From positions 84,105 to 148,104 of the forward strand of contig MU004204.1 of NCBI GenBank assembly GCA_010093605.1: a stretch of 64,000 nucleotides of DNA, read 5' to 3'. The translations under genes were made by a program, and so were the position numbers. The notes beneath the pieces were generated by a model that saw only the letters and a list, made by a program, of their open reading frames with translations, had not been told where the DNA came from and searched no databases. The first letter of the stretch is position 1; each line of letters starts with the position of its first letter. This document shows, piece by piece, positions 44,201 to 54,746 of the stretch. This stretch comes from Lophium mytilinum (Eukaryota; Ascomycota; Dothideomycetes; Mytilinidiales; Mytilinidiaceae).

Positions 44201-45091
44201 GTCTCCGGAATCGACCCTTATTGTGGTAGCGAAGGTCGTAAAGGAGTATGAGCTGAGGAAGTTATGCCCGACTGTGTATCCTGGTAGTGAATACGGGTCG
44301 CTAGCGTTGCCCTTGAAAGAGGGGGCTATAGGGCAAGACGCGTTGACAGTCGACAAGCAGAATTCGCTGCCCTTGTCGGCATACGGTGTGTAGCTGGCCA
44401 CATTGAACGTTGAATAGAGGGTGGTAAGTTTAGGATTGGTCGGGCTTTCGTCTACAATCTTGCCGAAATCCACTTTAGGGTCCGACCAAGCCGGGTCATC
44501 TGGTGGAGGATACGGCCCCATGGTCGCTTGTCCGGAAACATTGCCGTAAATTGTGATGTTCATGTTATAGTTCTCCGTGGATGTGTTGAATCGAGCGTCG
44601 AAGAAAAATGGCGTGAACTGAAGGACCAAGGTTCCATCGCCCGGGTCGCGAATAGAGGCATCCAGGCAGTTCTCAAAGTTGATGAAGACCCCAGACGTGA
44701 GAACCGGGAAGGCGATAAGGATTATGACCATCAGCATTGCTGCTGTTGGTGAGAAGGGCCTCGAAGCTCGCTGCTTCACCCTGGGCCGACGAGGAAGGTA
44801 GCGCTGGAGCCAGCACAGGAGTTCCTTCAATCGGTAGCAGTTCGTGCCTGCGTACCTCACGATGGGAATCATGACATAGATCAGGATGTGTTCCAAAAGA
44901 TGAATCTTAGAGACTGGGACTAGGCCAAGTAGTAGCATATGAACCAGGAGATGGGCCAAAGTGTGGATCATGCCAGTCTGCAGGTAGTCGACGATACGTT
45001 CACCCATCGTTTGGTCTTCATGATGGTGGCCTTCAGGATCGTGGGCACGCCTTCGTGATGGAGGGCTGACGGAAACACCTCTGGCATCCAT
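41285..45091 (-). CDS. TRP-like membrane protein with ML-like lumenal domain (Flc/spray-like)
   Basis: Single exon of 1268 aa from ATG 45091. After a 30-residue polar start there are two hydrophobic segments (about 40-58 and 64-80), then a signal-anchor-like segment (118-134). An ML-like N-terminal TRP domain follows (GVFINFENCLDASI, TLVLQFTPFFFDARFN, several N-x-S/T sites and paired Cys). About seven or eight membrane helices follow, including GFTVWLLGLIAVVVVICQFG and VVAGAVILIIAVTCLATWIS. The last 500 or so residues are a Ser/Pro/Arg-rich cytosolic tail. Known family: fungal TRP/Flc proteins act in Ca2+ homeostasis, flavin or lipid transport and wall integrity. The layout recalls the Neurospora spray-type members, but this is from memory. 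The N-terminal hydrophobic extension ahead of the signal anchor is unusual against Flc1/Pkd2. Confidence 0.88.
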   Translation of the reverse strand: MDARGVSVSPPSRRRAHDPEGHHHEDQTMGERIVDYLQTGMIHTLAHLLVHMLLLGLVPVSKIHLLEHILIYVMIPIVRYAGTNCYRLKELLCWLQRYLPRRPRVKQRASRPFSPTAAMLMVIILIAFPVLTSGVFINFENCLDASIRDPGDGTLVLQFTPFFFDARFNTSTENYNMNITIYGNVSGQATMGPYPPPDDPAWSDPKVDFGKIVDESPTNPKLTTLYSTFNVASYTPYADKGSEFCLSTVNASCPIAPSFKGNASDPYSLPGYTVGHNFLSSYSFTTFATTIRVDSGDVGAPHLACVSANITPDLGDTISDTLTYLPAAVLALVAIATIFAAIFCPWGSSDPFRWTSNFGRDEDLLRLVTPGFGDCLQYIQFIVLAGSLNLDYPGFYQPVVSQASWSVLLFNQSLVSHGNGSRSLVDGIYVVNGTYGLSRLGELVGMTEEIDIWAGFTVWLLGLIAVVVVICQFGFLLRLLVRRISHTQGSDLRSKNLPFTGGNIVRILLNFFLLPILALSFFQLVVAPHSPASVVAGAVILIIAVTCLATWISWFIFTTRPRAFLFDDLPTVLAYGPLYNTYSDDAAPFAFIPVLVNTIRGVAIGAIQPSGIAQVIMLAISEVILILTLHAFRPFQSNTSMNAYHTFFSTVRLATTLLSVAFVPTLGISEGPKGWIGYIILLLHASVLVFGFFLNSLQTLIEVAARLAGAGGESRGGLSKVFGMRELSRRNRHTHRKNQRSSLNSTAAMLSPEIDSKSVRLMGGRSRSLSQSSAILLNQQLTGSHRGSVGFDQLSQGGDLNAFGAPSPTPGTPGGPTPFSYLGGSSAQGSRRPTLGTNIEAMDPYYRPPRARRPTNPIDPSAPGNRSRGSAASAELANTPYADSIDQAEEGDAGEGPSSFSPGRSSIAPAYLRMNREDSDPTLSEHRKTTDYTVRESDFYYGIRGPALSTLPTRKLKTGPADPMGPVSSASGWFKTLLGGKRKEKGKGFEVVRSTRMPPQMVPLGEDEETSPVPYQDSPDVEAGAAASISLHEERGRDLGSADHHEPSIMDNASGYSMVSDDDPFDHQTNRVSDIPPMLLPIETGGGIELPSRIGSRASKASRATTTHRAPTIPRKSSRRTASTDRAILEQSQRLSTVVASPPGTPGMPSMSMQVPADQHLQPNILTPRLPFGSSDPSPERTPGHSAASSLYPRSEGTDPGQTPNTLLPPAAANTQGDRPVSTGYVHQRIASDSIQQGDYSIGSHLESAAELVDARSRSISTNRSGHS

Positions 45092-48000
45092 CGACGGACC
45101 GCTACCCAAAGCTGATGCCCGGTAGCTCCAACTCAATAGACCCCAGCTGGTATTGCGAACTCCAAACAGCCTGCGCTGCCACCAGGAGAGGGCCAGACGT
45201 TGTGTGGACAGCCGACGTGGACAGCCTGCGCTATCGACAACGCAGCAGCTGTGTTTTTGCTCGGACTGCTGGCGCGAAAACGAGAGAGCGCCGACGGGCT
45301 TTGTCGGACTAGGCGTGGCGTGCTGTCATGACACAATTGCCCGTCGATGATGGCTGAGCGAGTGTGGAGGGGAGGTGTAGGTGAATGGAGGAGCGAGGGC
45401 GTCGGTGGTGGTGAGTGGTGGTGAAGGCTCGCGGAAATCTCCTGGCGTGCAGCGGGCGGCGGGCGGCGGGCGTCAGATGCCGAGCGAGGGCACCAAAGCG
45501 AGAGAGCAGCAGCAGGGGTGCACCTCGAAGAAGAGAAAGGCCGTGATGGGGTCGGGAGAGAGGTCGGGGGAGAGGGAGGTGAGCGGTGGCTTGGGGTTTT
45601 TTCTGGCGCGCGCAAGTGTCACTCGTAGCTTGCCGCCTCTGGCGGATTTATGGTGTGGAGGTGGCTCAAGGCTAATAAATGGCATGCATCAAGCATTTGG
45701 GCGTCGGCATCAACCCACACCAGGCGGGCAACCCTGCCCTTCGGGTATAACAAAGCTTCCTATTCCCCGGGACTCTCTACAGCGTCATCGTCCATTGCGT
45801 TCTTCGAGAAGAAAGTAACGTTACTTTGGCTCGCACGTCGCTTGCAGTGCAGGAGGCGGTTACTTCGGAGCATCTCACTATCTCAGCCAGGCCAAATACA
45901 GCCGAATACGAATCAGAGCGCTTCTCGAGTGGCGATCAAAGCTGCTCGCTGAATACGAAGAAGTCCCGGTCGCTTGGCTGTATTCTGAAGTCTTCAGGCA
46001 TCACGCCAGGGCCAGAAACAGCAGAGACGGGCCTTCGCAGCGTCCAGCTAGCATTGAGTTATCGTCATGGCAGTCTGAAGCCGCGACATGAAACGCACTT
46101 GGGGTTAGACCGAGCGTCAGATAAGGCAAGGCGTCAACGTTGTGGCAGTGCTGATCGTCTTCCGGCAAGCCTATTCTATTTTTACCTTTTCCATCCGCTT
46201 CTCATTGGCTTGATGCCTCGTTATTGAAACCTCTCCATTTTTACTGGCGAGGATGACATTGGTGAATAGGGTTTCGAAGCCATGTTGAAGAAAGGATGGC
46301 CGATCATATCCAGATCCTGCTTGGCGTGGGCGAATGTCTGTGAGGCTCTTTTGCTTGTGTATTCAAACGCTGTAGATACCATTATGTCAAGCCAATTCAT
46401 ATCAGCAGAAGAACCTCTTTCAGGGAGGGCGAACCGAAAGCTGGTATTTTGTGATACAGAACTTTACGTGAGCCGTAACTAAGCGCTGAGCATCAGATGA
46501 AACATGCCCTGTTCGTATCAAGTTAGAAACCGCATCAGGTTCTGAAGACCTCGTCCAGCTCACGAAATCCTCAACAGTTGCTACCATCAGTAATCCCTTG
46601 CTGCTGACCAACACAAGCGTTTCGAAGCTGACGCACTGCCGGATCCGGCTTTAGATCTAGGCGGCTGTCTCAGCAGCAGTCCTTGTTGAGTTTCGACGCA
46701 GGTCCCTCTATATACTATTTCGCAACGGTTGGCCGACTTTGGGAAGCCTAGATGCGGTGTAAATGGGTTCCATCGACCATCTTGATACGTCAATGGGCTA
46801 CCTCAGATAGCGCCGTTACTGAGTTTACTTTTTTGTAAGGTGCATTTCCAGGTACAAAAGCTTTTTATATGATAGATTTTCCAACTTAAAGGCACACTAC
46901 TTACAGGCGTTCTCTCGTAGTTCAAAGCAGTTGTTCTTTTTTGCGAAGGAAGAGACGATATGGACGTCAAGAACACGCCGACATAATGTCAAGCGGACCA
47001 AAGTCTGCTTTTGTGAGTTCTGATAGCACCCTAATGCCATCGAAACGTCCGTCTTTGCAATAGCTTAGACGTACATTCTCACTGTCCACTATGACACGAT
47101 GATACCAAGCAGCGTCTTGACTGAACGTGTAATTTTGTCCACTTTGGCAAGTCTTTTTAACTTTACGTGTTCGAGCGTATCCCTAATCGACCCAATGTGT
47201 GGGCCCGTTGGCGCCTGACAACTCAGATCCGGGGCCCACTATATCGCTGATGAGTTAATGGATCTACTAGCATGTCAAGGTTGGCGTATCTATGTTCAGT
47301 CAAGACGGAATGTCAGGACACGCCGCTGTAAAGGGGCTGATGAACGCAATGTTGAAGCTTGATATTTGGTCCTGTAAACACGTGACGTACAATGCCAAGC
47401 CATACTATTGAAATAATCCAGCAGTCACGTGATATGTATCTCTGATATGAGCCTCAGGCAGTACAGGAAGGTAGCTGGAGCTGAGCGTCACGTGAATGGA
47501 TTAAAGCTTTGCAGAGAATATGCACAGGCTGGATATGTATTAAGAAGACAAGGACGGAAGCAAACACACGTTCCCGGATGCACATGATTCATTAATAGAA
47601 ACTGGACATACCTTTACTATACATGGCAACTGCACACGTTGAGGAGCAAGGCAATACGACTGGTAGGGGCTAGTAAAACTGTCTTAACGTCAGGGTTTCA
47701 GTACATAACTGAGAGATATCCCAAGAGTGAAGTTGTGGCGGCCGATAACAGATTGAAATATCACCTGTTTATTGAACCGTTACCAGGTAGATGGCTAACA
47801 TGCAATGCCGCTGACCAAAAGTAAACCCCTGTTTACTGCAGATGGAATAGCTGCCCGCAGGTCCTCGAAGGGTGAGCCTTGCGGCAGCTTCAGCCGCAGC
47901 TAGGACACAGTGGCTGAGGCGTGCAACATGGCTAGCTGGATCCCCCAGTCTTCGAGATGAATCGAAGCAGAAGACTGTGAAGCGCCGGAGATCCGAGAGT

Positions 48001-49088
48001 AGTTCAAGCAGCCGCAAACTGGCCACTTACCGGGCGTGTGAGCCTGAGAAAGGAAGGTCGCTTCATGCGGGGTTGGTGTGCACATGACGGCGACGATATG
48101 CAGTGTGCTCCATCGCAATCACTAAACGCTGCATGATCTCGCCCTTGGGTGGAGGATAGAATGTTCCATCGCCGTCGGTCCAGCGCGGGAGGGGCCTCTA
48201 CGCTGCAAGAGGATGGAAGAGAGCAAAAAGCAAGCAGCTCGGTCGAGATTGGAAGCGCAACTGGGGGCCGGAGAGCTTCGACGGCGTGTGGTTGGACTGC
48301 TGGACTGCGTCATCTACTGGAACGACTGGCAGCCGCTGCTCTGGCCTGCTTCGGTCGCTACCTCCTACCCTGTCGTCGCAAGATCGCATCTCCTCAGTCC
48401 GCGCTGCTGAGACTCTGCCTCTTCAACTCTACCGCTTCATCCCATCTGCTGCGCCCCGAGTCGCAGTCGCACGCTTGCTGCTTCGCAAACTTTTCCTGTG
48501 CCTGCGGCGTTGTGCTGTGCATTGCCATCTCGCTGCCGCCGTGTGCTCTCTCTCCCCGTACGCGCAAGCGACCTCTGCTATTCGACACCTTGCGCCGGCC
48601 CTCCAACCACCGCATTTTGGCTCCCTACTGGTCCCTTCCATCGCCCGCCAAAACGCTTTTCTGAGTCCACCTGAAACGTCCTGTTTTCTGAGCCTTAGGA
48701 GTCGACGGCGACCTGCTTGACGGCTGTGAACTGCGAACTGCGCCCAGCATCTACCCGCAGCCTTGGACGGCCCTTTATCGAGTCCCGCAGCGCTCCTGCA
48801 ATCCCATCTCAACGTTCGCAGATACCACTACTTTCGAGCGCCTGGATACCTCTGTGCAGCGTTTCTGGACTTGTACAGTCGACATATCGGTGCGAGGAAT
48901 ACGTTGGACTAGCTGGTGGAATTCTGGATAGCTCCTACTCGCCACTCACGGACGAGCGATGACTCTCGACATTGGAGAGTTATGAAAACCGGCATATTTG
49001 GCATCTGATTGGAGACTGGAGACTGGAAACATAGGCGTCCGTCAGCTGAAGCTCCGAGGCGCATTGCACGTTGCTTGGCTCCTGGACT
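45092..49088. other. 4-kb divergent intergenic region
   Basis: This lies between the start of the TRP-like gene (minus) and the start of the 1165-aa protein gene (plus). No frame has a domain. The outer parts are GC-rich (probable 5' leaders; many overlapping frames near 45133-45615 and 48149-48720). The middle (about 46200-47850) is AT-richer and nearly free of open frames. It holds a CACGTG cluster at 47379-47495. Confidence 0.5.
47379..47495. promoter_or_regulatory. Cluster of three CACGTG sites
   Basis: CACGTG at 47379-47384, TCACGTGA at 47425-47432 and TCACGTGA at 47488-47495. CACGTG is the E-box core for bHLH/bHLH-Zip proteins (Cbf1, SREBP-type). Three sites in 117 bases of otherwise gene-free DNA look like a binding cluster. 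Activity is not shown. Confidence 0.45.
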
Positions 49089-52000
49089 ATGTTAAGCATC
49101 ACCAACATGCCCCGTTCGGACCAGGCCTACTCCCTACTCGAATCCTCTTTCCTGGACGCACCCAAGTTGAGAGCCCACAAGACTCTGCCACGAAGAAGTG
49201 ACGATTTTCGGACCGTCTTTCCCGCCGCCGCTCCAATCAAAGCTCAAGCTTCATTCACAGACGACGAGACCCCAACCGCGCTTGACGACGAATATCCCAC
49301 CCTGGAGCCTTCACCGGGCGTGTTAGCAAGAGTAGACTCAAATCTACCTCCAACACCACCCACAAATGGGCAGGAAGATACTCAACACACCGACTTCGGC
49401 CAGCCGACGCTTGCGAATGGTACGATGCCCACCCTAACGTCCAACAAATCCTCATTTAGCACTCCGATCAACCAGCGGAGTCCGCCCACTCCAGATCCTA
49501 GCCCTCCGAGGACCACCGAGTCCCTGGGCTCTCTCGAACGACCTCCCTTGTTTCCATACCCATCCTCCTCGAGGGCCGAGTCCTTCAAAACTGCTAAAGA
49601 GGAGCAATCAACAGCGGGGGATAGCAGATCACATCTCCCGATAGGCAATACTTGGGAACACCAGTATAATGAGCGATCTGCGTTCGTAGACCAGGACGAG
49701 AGTGGATTGGGGCTAGCGTTTGAGTATGAAGATGGCGATTCCACGCCGACGGCACGTAAGCCATCTTCTGATTATGTCGCGGACAAGAAACCTTATGAAG
49801 GTGAAGAGCAGGGCAGGGGCTTTGATGACATCCCGAATCGGGAATGGGACACAAATCTAATGAGGAATGTCACTGTCCGCAGGAAGCGGCGAGCCACGAG
49901 TCCGCCTAAACAACAAAGACTGGACGCCATCGATACTACGTCAACTGGCACTGGCTCCACCGTGAGAAGGACTTCGAGCTTGAGAGAACGGGTGGAATCA
50001 AGCAAAGAGAGCCCCCACACACCATCCATGGAGAGGTTTGCCCAAGACATTGGGTGGCCGACTGAAGTTAATCACGCACTCAACTCGCACCTGCGAGAGT
50101 CCGAGTCCCGACGGCACTCTGGAATGTCTGTATCATCCACAGTGGTCGAGGCAGTAGTGATTGTTACCCCGCCCCAGCGTCGGCAGACTCTTCGTCACAC
50201 TGGAAAAAACCTTGTTCGGCGTGCAGATGGCACCTCTTCCACTGAACGCAGCCCAATCTCTCAATCAAACCGAAACTCGTTAAACTCTGACGATCTTCCA
50301 CTCCACCGACTGGTACACCGAAAATCACGAATTCCAGAGAGGAAGCACATGTTGAATGGAGAATCAGATGTGCTTGGACTGGAAACACCATCCGCTCCCA
50401 CATCAGCCGGAACGTCTCGCGGCGTGACTAGACATGTGGCGCCAATACAACACAACGATGCGTTAGCTCTTCACACTGCACTAGAGTCACCAAATGGCAT
50501 GTCGAAACGATCAACCTCGAACCCGAAGACTAGCAGAGGTGCTGGAAGCTATCAAAAGCGAGTGTTCTCTGCACCCGAAGCTACAAGGGATATTCCAACC
50601 CCTCAGTCGCCTCTCAGGACGTTCTTCGAAGTTACTCCACCGGAAAGCCCTAACGAAGAGACTCATTTTGTTCCCAGATATAAGTATGCGAGCAGAATCG
50701 CGCCGAGGAACGTGCCTGTATTAGACACCGCCTTTTCTTCGAGGGCCGGCCTTGGATCTCAAGATGCTTCTCCAACATCTCCGAGGCTCAGGAGAATGAA
50801 ACGCACGTCCGATCAATTCTCCAGTCCCCTGTCGAGTCCAGCTGATACATCAAAGGCGCTTCCAGCAATTCCTACAGCCCCGCATTTTCAAACGGCTAAG
50901 CTGCAACGAGGATTAGTACCGAAGCAATCCCCATCCCCTCAACTGGATGTTGCCAAGGCTCGTCGAAATAGCCAAGCAGAGAGCTATCACTCTCCCTCTT
51001 TTGATCTGGCAATGCAGGATATAAAGCCTCACCAGCGTAGAGGTTCGGACGGTCAAGCCGAACGCCGGAGAACATCGTCGTCAGAAACAGTGCCGACGGT
51101 CAAGGAACCACAATCCTCAGCGCCAGAGCACCCGGAGGAGAGACATCTGAGCTCTACACCCAATCACTCATCGACGTCCCAGGACGGCTTCCTGCATCCC
51201 GCCCTCGACAGAATACCCACAGAGGAGCTTCCTCATCCTCATCGGAGCTCCAACGGCTCCTTGTTGCATCCAGATGACCGCAGAAGGATAAGCTTTGATA
51301 GATCTACAACCCGCACAGAGGAGCATGCTATGGCGCGCCACCTGTACGCTCAGTCCACGCCCTTCTCGCAGTTCTCCGATACGACTCCAGACGCCTTGGA
51401 AGTCAGCGAAGCCACAGCCGTCAGCATTTATCCTCACAACAATCATTCTCTGCTTGTGGTCCAGCAACTGTCGCGTTCGAATACGCTTCCTATCACTCGC
51501 CGCGAGCTTACCCCAGATTCTGTGCACACCTCTCGGCTGTCTGTTGATACTCGCAGCCGCGAACAGCACAACACACAGCCCTCATTGACCTTCGAGCCAT
51601 CCACCCCAACCCAGCCAGTCGGTCTCCCAGAACTAGGTATCGTTGACTCTCCCCTCAAGAACCCACGGGAGGCCCCCATACCTCCAGTGATCAAGTTCAT
51701 CCCGCCCACCCCCGCCGAAGAACTCGATCGCCAGCTCCACCCTGGCCCACCACTACACACCAACTCGCTCCCCGTGCGCCGTCTCAGCCTCCGCCAGCGC
51801 GCCCGCCGCTACTCCGACACCCTCATCGCGCCCCTCCTCGCACGCAACCCGAGCCTCAAAGCGCGCGCGACTAGCAGCGGCACCCCCCGCCACGCCGCCT
51901 TCACCGACCACGCCGTGCCGACCGTCAGCGAGGACGAGGGCAACCTGCACCCCTTCTGGCGCCCGCGCGGCTTCTGGGACGGCTTCGAGGACTCGGACTC

Positions 52001-52586
52001 AGACTCGGACAGCGACTTTGGCGATACGCGCCTGCCTTCGGGCGGCGACACCAGCGACGTGCACCTCGAGCAGCAAAAGCCGGCCGCGAGGCCCAACGGC
52101 GGCCTCGGCACGCTCGGCCGCCGCCTCACCAACGGCTTCAAGGGCTCCGGCGGGTTTCTGATTGGGAATTCGCTGGGTGTGCAGCGCGCCGGCACGAATC
52201 GGAGGAGGCATTATGTTGATGTGCCGGTGCGGGCGAGGTCGCCGCCGACGAGGGCGAGGACGCCGCCGGCGGTGCCGAAGCTGGTGGTGCAGCGGCCGAC
52301 TTTCCCGCGCAAGAATGGGGTGAGGAGGGCGGGGAGCCAGAGCACGTTGAGGAGCCAGCCGAGTTTTGAGAGAGGGGTAGGAGGGGGGCGGCGGGATGAG
52401 TGGCGCAAGGGGAAGAAGATCCCCGGGCTGGGGATGCAGGTGCAGTATATTGGGTTTAGCGGGGTTAAGGAGAAGATTCGGGAGCGGCGGGAGAAGAAGT
52501 GGGAGAGGGAGAGGGAGGGGAGGAGGGAGGAGATTCGGAAGAGTATTGGGCCGAAGTTTTTGGTGGAGGGGTCGAGAGTGGTGTAG
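49089..52586 (+). CDS. Large disordered fungal protein of unknown function (1165 aa)
   Basis: Single open exon. The first in-frame ATG is 49089 (MLSITNMPRSDQAYSLLESS); a second at 49107 is equally possible. The protein is Ser/Pro/Arg/Thr-rich throughout with many SP and TP sites. One ordered-looking motif near residues 345-375 (STVVEAVVIVTPPQRRQTLR, then HTGKNLVRR) may be a conserved core. Towards the end are an acidic Asp-Ser run (EDSDSDSDSDFGD) and a strongly basic, probably helical C-terminus (VKEKIRERREKKWERERE). No transmembrane segment or enzyme motif is seen. The composition suggests a phospho-regulated scaffold or nuclear or cell-cortex protein, but that is inference only. Codon use in the last third is much more GC-rich than in the middle. 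Confidence 0.8.
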   Translation: MLSITNMPRSDQAYSLLESSFLDAPKLRAHKTLPRRSDDFRTVFPAAAPIKAQASFTDDETPTALDDEYPTLEPSPGVLARVDSNLPPTPPTNGQEDTQHTDFGQPTLANGTMPTLTSNKSSFSTPINQRSPPTPDPSPPRTTESLGSLERPPLFPYPSSSRAESFKTAKEEQSTAGDSRSHLPIGNTWEHQYNERSAFVDQDESGLGLAFEYEDGDSTPTARKPSSDYVADKKPYEGEEQGRGFDDIPNREWDTNLMRNVTVRRKRRATSPPKQQRLDAIDTTSTGTGSTVRRTSSLRERVESSKESPHTPSMERFAQDIGWPTEVNHALNSHLRESESRRHSGMSVSSTVVEAVVIVTPPQRRQTLRHTGKNLVRRADGTSSTERSPISQSNRNSLNSDDLPLHRLVHRKSRIPERKHMLNGESDVLGLETPSAPTSAGTSRGVTRHVAPIQHNDALALHTALESPNGMSKRSTSNPKTSRGAGSYQKRVFSAPEATRDIPTPQSPLRTFFEVTPPESPNEETHFVPRYKYASRIAPRNVPVLDTAFSSRAGLGSQDASPTSPRLRRMKRTSDQFSSPLSSPADTSKALPAIPTAPHFQTAKLQRGLVPKQSPSPQLDVAKARRNSQAESYHSPSFDLAMQDIKPHQRRGSDGQAERRRTSSSETVPTVKEPQSSAPEHPEERHLSSTPNHSSTSQDGFLHPALDRIPTEELPHPHRSSNGSLLHPDDRRRISFDRSTTRTEEHAMARHLYAQSTPFSQFSDTTPDALEVSEATAVSIYPHNNHSLLVVQQLSRSNTLPITRRELTPDSVHTSRLSVDTRSREQHNTQPSLTFEPSTPTQPVGLPELGIVDSPLKNPREAPIPPVIKFIPPTPAEELDRQLHPGPPLHTNSLPVRRLSLRQRARRYSDTLIAPLLARNPSLKARATSSGTPRHAAFTDHAVPTVSEDEGNLHPFWRPRGFWDGFEDSDSDSDSDFGDTRLPSGGDTSDVHLEQQKPAARPNGGLGTLGRRLTNGFKGSGGFLIGNSLGVQRAGTNRRRHYVDVPVRARSPPTRARTPPAVPKLVVQRPTFPRKNGVRRAGSQSTLRSQPSFERGVGGGRRDEWRKGKKIPGLGMQVQYIGFSGVKEKIRERREKKWEREREGRREEIRKSIGPKFLVEGSRVV

Positions 52587-54746
52587 GCTGAGGGGAAGAC
52601 TTTGTTTCTTGCGCGGTGTTTTGGGTGTGTTGTTTTGGGATTTGTTTGGGCTTGAGGGAGCTTCTTCGATGGTGGATGGGCGGATTTCTTGATGAATATC
52701 ACGAGACTCATGGTATACGAGGGTTATGGCTTGCTGGTCATGCTTTTTCTTGGTTCGTTGCTGTAAGTGGAAGAGGGGAGCGTAGATTGTGGGGGGATGG
52801 GAGGGTATTGTGTACTACTACTACTACTGGAATGGATGGAGGGGGAAGCAGATGCTTGGATGAGTATATGAATGGAGACTATGAGTTCCATCACCTTGGA
52901 ATTGAGCGGGATTGGAGAGTGAAATCTCGTACTCGATAACACCATATTTTTCTGAGGCGAATGAAGACTTCTAATAGAGTTTGAGAGGGAGGAAAATTGG
53001 TGCGATACTGATGTCACGTGCCAATCTCGTTTCCCAAACTTTCTGTTCCTCCGCTAACATTAGACGACCCCGCGCAATCAGAGGAGCTGGAGGCCTTGTC
53101 CGAGTCACGAATGGAGGCTCTAAATTCACTATCAGACTTAGCGTCGCTGACGTCACGTGCAAGCTAGTCCTGCATCTTCACTAAGGTCAGGCAACCTGCA
53201 TCAGGATTGAATCTCTTAGAAGGAGATAAAGACTTAGACTCCTATTACAGCTTTGGAGACGAACGTATACAGTACCTGATAGTGTTTCAAATTACGCTAA
53301 TATCACGTGCAAACCATTACCAATCCGTGCCTGAGGCTCTTCGCCAACCCCGCATTTACACCTCAAACATCGCCGTCGCACAAGAAAAGAAACTGAAATA
53401 CGAGAAGATCCCTACCATGCGTACACGGCTACAGGACCGGTACCCCATCGCCCACCACGCATCAGCACTTGCGACAATCCCGTCGCAGAGGCTGTGGAGG
53501 CTAACTCTATCCACGGATCTGCGCTGCAAGTCCGCCTGCAACTTGCACACGCAGAGCTGATGCCAAGGCCCCGCCAGTGGCGGAAGATAAGGTGGAGAAC
53601 GCACGCCCGAGGTCGCAGGTGGAACGGGGCCCGCGTCTCATTGGGCAGCAGCATGCAGCTAGAGGGCGGGATAGTCAACTACGTCTGTGGGGGCCTAGGT
53701 AGGGGGGTCGTATTTTTGGCATTTTCTACCTAGATGGTATGTAGGGCCGTAGTAGACGGAGGCGAGCGCTATTCCGGCCGCAGCTTATTTAGGGATTGGG
53801 CGACTTGCGGCGTTGCACGTTTTAGGGCAGCCTGGAATAGATTTGGCTGGGCCGCCCTGTGTTGTATGGGGTATATGTGGTGACTTGTACAGTACTTGTG
53901 ATGCTTTGCTGGTGTGTCTGTCTGGGGCAGTTTCGTCATGAGGGATTGCGCAACGGGGTGGGCGACGTGGCGGCGGGAATGGGGGCTTTTGATGGTGGGG
54001 ATGGGCAGGTGGTGGCGGGCGACGTTATTCGGCAGGGTGAGACGGCGGAGCATTGCTGAAACAAGTTGCGGGTATGGTTTGAAGGGCTTTTGCCTCTGTG
54101 GTGTGATTGGTGCGTATGGGGAAAAGGCGTGGCTGAATGCGATGGCATTGAGTTGTGGGTAAGGATGTAATTGCTGGAGGAGCTGGAGATCGTCGCCTCC
54201 TTCACCGTTTCTCTTGCGTAGGTTGTAGCTGCTGTCACCGTTACTTTGCTACCTACGCTTCTCCACCCGCAGCTGGAAATCGTTGCATCACGGCCGCCTA
54301 TTCTCATCAGCCTCGGCCGTGCCTACCTGGAAGTTACCAGTGAGTAAGCGCCATATGTGCCGCATTTGACATCTCGCCGCCCCTCATCTGGTTAGGTGTG
54401 TGCGCTTTACGAGCACCTCGTTTAGAAACCTAGGGCACTGCTAAGATCCTCAGGGCTGGGACGTGCAGCCTTGACCCACGATAACGCACCTGGGCACCCA
54501 CTTGGTGGTTAGAGACCCCCGAGCAATCCCCCGGCGTCACCTATCCAACCTAAACACCACGTCTCTCAACCTTCACTACCACAATTCCTCTTGCCGATAC
54601 CCTCTTCTCTCGCACGCCGCATGAGAGCCTCCATCCACTCCCTCGAACCACCGTCCGTCCTCTCCTTCGACCCCACCCCCGTCGCGTGCCTAATTACCTA
54701 GCCGCCGCCGCCCTCTCAACCCTCACCCTCCCCAACCACGACCACA
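52587..54746. other. 2.2-kb intergenic between the two large unknown genes
   Basis: No supported gene. The left part has a short (TAC)n run near 52812-52828. The middle holds three TCACGTGC sites with related flanks (listed separately). The right end is pyrimidine-rich and fits the 5' leader of the next gene. Confidence 0.5.
53014..53312. promoter_or_regulatory. Three spaced TCACGTGC(C)A elements with similar flanks
   Basis: CACGTG at 53015-53020, 53154-53159 and 53304-53309, spaced about 139 and 150 bases apart. Each reads TCACGTGC and is followed by CAA or AA. The 10-15 bases before each are also alike (GCGATACTGATG, GCGTCGCTGACG, ACGCTAATA). This could be a decayed repeat or an E-box array for the downstream 1397-aa gene. 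Confidence 0.45.

Noticed and set aside
45133-45615. 160-codon minus frame upstream of the TRP-like gene
   Set aside because: Pro/Ser/His low complexity in the expected 5' leader; no ATG-linked splice into the TRP frame is evident.
52812-52828. Short TAC/ACT microsatellite, and a CT run near 59200-59218
   Set aside because: Ordinary simple-sequence runs in 3' flanks; noted only in the intergenic entries.
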